The position numbers were made by a program, and so were the translations under genes. Below are positions 62,413-64,000 of a DNA stretch of 64,000 bases, piece after piece. Every line of letters starts with the position of its first letter. Position 1 is the first letter of the stretch. The notes under the pieces were generated by a model that worked only from the letters and a program-made list of their open reading frames with translations, was not told where the DNA came from and ran no database searches. Source of the DNA: Riemerella anatipestifer (GTDB taxonomy: Bacteria; Bacteroidota; Bacteroidia; Flavobacteriales; Weeksellaceae); contig NZ_CP142016.1 of assembly GCF_035666175.1 (NCBI RefSeq), forward strand, positions 1,674,001-1,738,000, in the 5' to 3' direction.

Positions 62413-62443
62413 TTGTTTTGTATTATTTAAAATAGTAAATTTG
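62413..62443 (+). promoter_or_regulatory. Promoter with no coding region after it (small-RNA candidate)
   Basis: TTG (62413-62415), 20 nt, TAAATTTG (62436-62443) fits the Bacteroidetes consensus. No start codon with a credible frame follows. An intrinsic-terminator-like hairpin begins 40 nt downstream. Confidence 0.5.
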
Positions 62444-62475
62444 CAGTCTTTCATTTTTACTTTTTATTAGATTTA

Positions 62476-63159
62476 TTAGGATTGCTGTGTGTAACTATTT
62501 AGTTCACACAGCTTTTTGTTTTTTATTTGAGGGTCTAAAATATCAAGGAAAATTTCCTTTCTTATAAGTGTTGCTCCAAGGCTTTCTAAATGTTGGGAAT
62601 AAACCTGACAGTCTATCAATCTTATTTGGTTGCAATATTTCTCAGCAAAATAGATAAGCCCGGCTTTAGAGGCGTTGCTTGCCTTGCTGAACATACTTTC
62701 TCCACAGAATATATTATGAGTCATGATACCATAAAATCCACCGACGAGAATGTTATTCTGATAAACTTCTATACTTTTTGCAATGCCTAGTTGGTGTAAT
62801 CTAAGATAGGTTTCTATCATTTGCTCAGTAATCCAAGTCCCATCTTGTTCGGAGCGTTTTATGTGAGCACAATTTTTAATAACGGCTTCAAAGTTGTGAT
62901 TTTCTTTAAACTCAAAACAATTACTTTTCATAATTTTCCTCATAGATTTAGATATTTTTATCTGTCTAGGAAATAATACAAACCTTTCTAGCGGAGACCA
63001 CCAAAGGATTTCTTCTCCTTCATTAAACCATGGGAAAATGCCATTTTGATAAGCTAATAGTACTCTTTTAGGAGAAAGGTCACCACCAATAGCTACAATG
63101 TCTTCTTTTTGATAATAGGGATTAGGAAAAACGATAGTTTCTTTAGGTAAAAGAATCAT
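62476..63159 (-). CDS. aat: Leucyl/phenylalanyl-tRNA--protein transferase
   Basis: A 227-residue N-end-rule transferase that adds Leu or Phe to proteins with N-terminal Arg or Lys. Motifs are FPNPYYQKEDIVAIGGDLSPKRVLLAYQNGIFPWFNEGEEILWWSPLERFVLFP, GTWITEQMIETYLRLHQLGIAKSIEVY, LVGGFYGIMTHNIFCGESMFSKASNASKAGL and LIDCQVYSQHLESLGA. The ATG at 63159 (MILLPKE) is favoured over the ATG at 63189. It lies 72 bp after the DUF3127 gene and may be cotranscribed. Confidence 0.94.
   Translation of the reverse strand: MILLPKETIVFPNPYYQKEDIVAIGGDLSPKRVLLAYQNGIFPWFNEGEEILWWSPLERFVLFPRQIKISKSMRKIMKSNCFEFKENHNFEAVIKNCAHIKRSEQDGTWITEQMIETYLRLHQLGIAKSIEVYQNNILVGGFYGIMTHNIFCGESMFSKASNASKAGLIYFAEKYCNQIRLIDCQVYSQHLESLGATLIRKEIFLDILDPQIKNKKLCELNSYTQQS
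62484..62524 (+). terminator. Intrinsic-terminator-like hairpin inside the 3' end of aat (plus strand)
   Basis: GCTGTGTG (62484-62491) and CACACAGC (62505-62512), extended by AAC/GTT with one bulge, are followed by TTTTTGTTTTTT. The stem overlaps the last aat codons on the other strand. It could end either the feo transcript or a small RNA starting near 62450. Confidence 0.55.
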
Positions 63160-63231
63160 AAGGAGTAAGGGTTTAAATAATAATCCCACCTATTTAAAAT
63201 GGTGGGATTGTATTAGATAGTATTATTTTAA

Positions 63232-63612
63232 TTAAAATGGTAAATCGTCATCTTCGTCCTCAAAAGGATTTTCGTTAGATGATGAGGTTGTTTGTGAAGC
63301 GTTCATAGCTTGTGTGGGTTCGTTTTGGTAGCCAGAACCTTCGGTTTTTTCTATTCTCCAGCCAACGATAGAGTTAAAGTACTTTACTTCACCTTGAGGG
63401 CTTGTCCACTCTCTACCTCTAATGTTGATGCCTATTTTCACAGCATCACCTTCGGAAAAAGGTTCTAAAGCATGAACTTTTTCTTGTAAAAATTCTATAT
63501 TGATAGGTTGTGGGTATTGTTCTTGGGTTAGTAAAACTAATTCTCTTTTCTGAAACCCACTTGGAAATGTTTGTATTTCTCCTATTTTTTTAATTGTACC
63601 TTGTAACTCCAT
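63232..63612 (-). CDS. DUF3127 family protein with SSB-like acidic tail
   Basis: A 126-residue protein. The DUF3127 beta-rich core (MELQGTIKKIGEIQTFPSGFQKRELVLLT...INIRGREWTSPQGEVKYFNSIVGWRIEKTE) is OB-like. A Gln/Ser/Asn-rich linker is followed by the C-terminal NPFEDEDDDLPF (115-126), which closely resembles the DDDIPF tip by which single-stranded-DNA-binding proteins recruit repair enzymes. A role at single-stranded DNA is inference; the family is formally uncharacterised. It lies upstream of aat on the same strand. Confidence 0.8.
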   Translation of the reverse strand: MELQGTIKKIGEIQTFPSGFQKRELVLLTQEQYPQPINIEFLQEKVHALEPFSEGDAVKIGINIRGREWTSPQGEVKYFNSIVGWRIEKTEGSGYQNEPTQAMNASQTTSSSNENPFEDEDDDLPF

Positions 63613-63761
63613 TGTCTTAAAATGTATTTTTAATAGACCGTAAAGATAAGAATAAAAAATAAATATTTTATAAAATTTGGGTTTTGGGTTTTCTTTTTAT
63701 TGCTTATTTGTGTTGATTATCAAATCGGTAAAAATAATGTTGTAAAAATTAACAAAAAAAC

Positions 63762-63793
63762 TTGGATAGAATTGAAAAAAGTTTCTATATTTG
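63762..63793 (+). promoter_or_regulatory. tRNA operon promoter
   Basis: TTG (63762-63764), 21 nt, TATATTTG (63786-63793), 68 bp upstream of tRNA-Leu. It fits the Bacteroidetes consensus. Confidence 0.65.
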
Positions 63794-63861
63794 CAACCAC
63801 AAAAGAGGAGTTATCTCTTCTTGAGTAGAGTAAAAGTTTTTACATAGTTTTTTAAACATCT

Positions 63862-63943
63862 GCGGATGTGGTGTAATTGGTAGCCACGCTAGACTTAGGA
63901 TCTAGTGCCGAGAGGCGTGGGGGTTCGAGTCCCTTCATCCGCA
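63862..63943 (+). tRNA. tRNA-Leu, anticodon TAG
   Basis: An 82-nt gene. Acceptor arms GCGGATG and CATCCGC pair, followed by discriminator A and no encoded CCA. The D-loop carries AATTGG. The anticodon arm CTAGA-CTTAGGA-TCTAG gives TAG. A variable arm (GTGCCGAGAGGCGTG) and the T-loop GTTCGAGTC follow. The long variable arm is the class II form expected for Leu. Confidence 0.95.
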
Positions 63944-63949
63944 CTGTTT

Positions 63950-64000
63950 GCGAAAATAGCTCAGCTGGTAGAGCGCAACCTTGCCAAGGTTGAGGTCGCG
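63950..64000 (+). tRNA. tRNA-Gly, anticodon GCC, truncated by the window edge
   Basis: Begins GCGAAAATAGCTCAGCTGG with the D-arm AGCTCAGCTGGTAGAGCG. The anticodon arm CAACC-TTGCCAA-GGTTG gives GCC. The T-arm and acceptor 3' strand lie beyond base 64000. Confidence 0.9.

Noticed and set aside
1-64000. CRISPR array, replication origin, toxin-antitoxin or restriction genes
   Set aside because: No regularly spaced repeats, DnaA-box cluster or matching protein families were seen.

Overview
The window is AT-rich chromosomal DNA of a Flavobacteriia-type Bacteroidetes, most likely Riemerella anatipestifer or a close Weeksellaceae relative. The reasons are many TAnnTTTG (-7) promoter motifs, several with a TTG/TTTG -33 element 17-21 nt upstream; type III glutamine synthetase; DUF4296, DUF3078, DUF3127 and Oar-type proteins; and five near-identical 980-bp IS982-family insertions resembling the Riemerella element ISRa1. 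The species name is inferred, not proven by the window.

Layout. 0-11 kb: 3' end of ftsY, a GlsB-like protein, topA, a ureohydrolase-fold protein without metal ligands, then a surface-polysaccharide cluster (GT2, EpsG-like polymerase, WecA-like transferase, Wza-like exporter, Wzc-like kinase). 11-16.4 kb: mutS, DUF2809, a secreted tail-fibre-like protein and an HU-related protein behind a cluster of palindromes. 16.4-18 kb: IS copy 1 and a roughly 640-bp gene-free tract with several hairpins. 18-26 kb: polyprenol-phosphate mannose synthase, DUF4296 lipoprotein, tgt, a GC-rich repeat, an LptF/G permease, birA, rsfS, ftsH and an NhaC-family transporter behind a structured leader. 26-32.7 kb: SprB-like surface proteins, a frameshifted DUF4870 gene, CapA and IS copy 2 (frameshifted). 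32.7-42 kb: NlpC/P60 lipoprotein, GSIII, DUF3078 protein, rhomboid protease, DUF1905 protein, AlkD-like protein, and a Cys-rich secreted protein with an HMA-TonB receptor. 42-46 kb: a lipoprotein gene broken by IS copy 3, a small beta-barrel protein and IS copy 4. 46-55 kb: Oar-like protein and TonB receptor with matching leaders, a nitroreductase, an Omp85-family protein. 55-64 kb: a NUMOD4/HNH protein, hflX, mnmA, IS copy 5, an outer-membrane protein, feoA-feoB plus a tiny Cys-rich membrane protein, aat, a DUF3127 protein with an SSB-like tail, tRNA-Leu and a truncated tRNA-Gly.

Most genes are core housekeeping or envelope functions. Recent change is dominated by the IS element: one copy disrupts a lipoprotein gene, three sit just upstream of start codons with the same end facing the gene, and one lands on a stop codon. 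Four apparent frameshifts fall between 26.4 and 44.1 kb. I found no CRISPR array, toxin-antitoxin pair, restriction system or clear defence island. The best leads are the S-box-like leader of the NhaC-family gene, the hairpin-rich tract beside IS copy 1, the duplicated outer-membrane-protein leader, a possible small RNA behind feoB, and the DUF3127 protein with an SSB-type tip.
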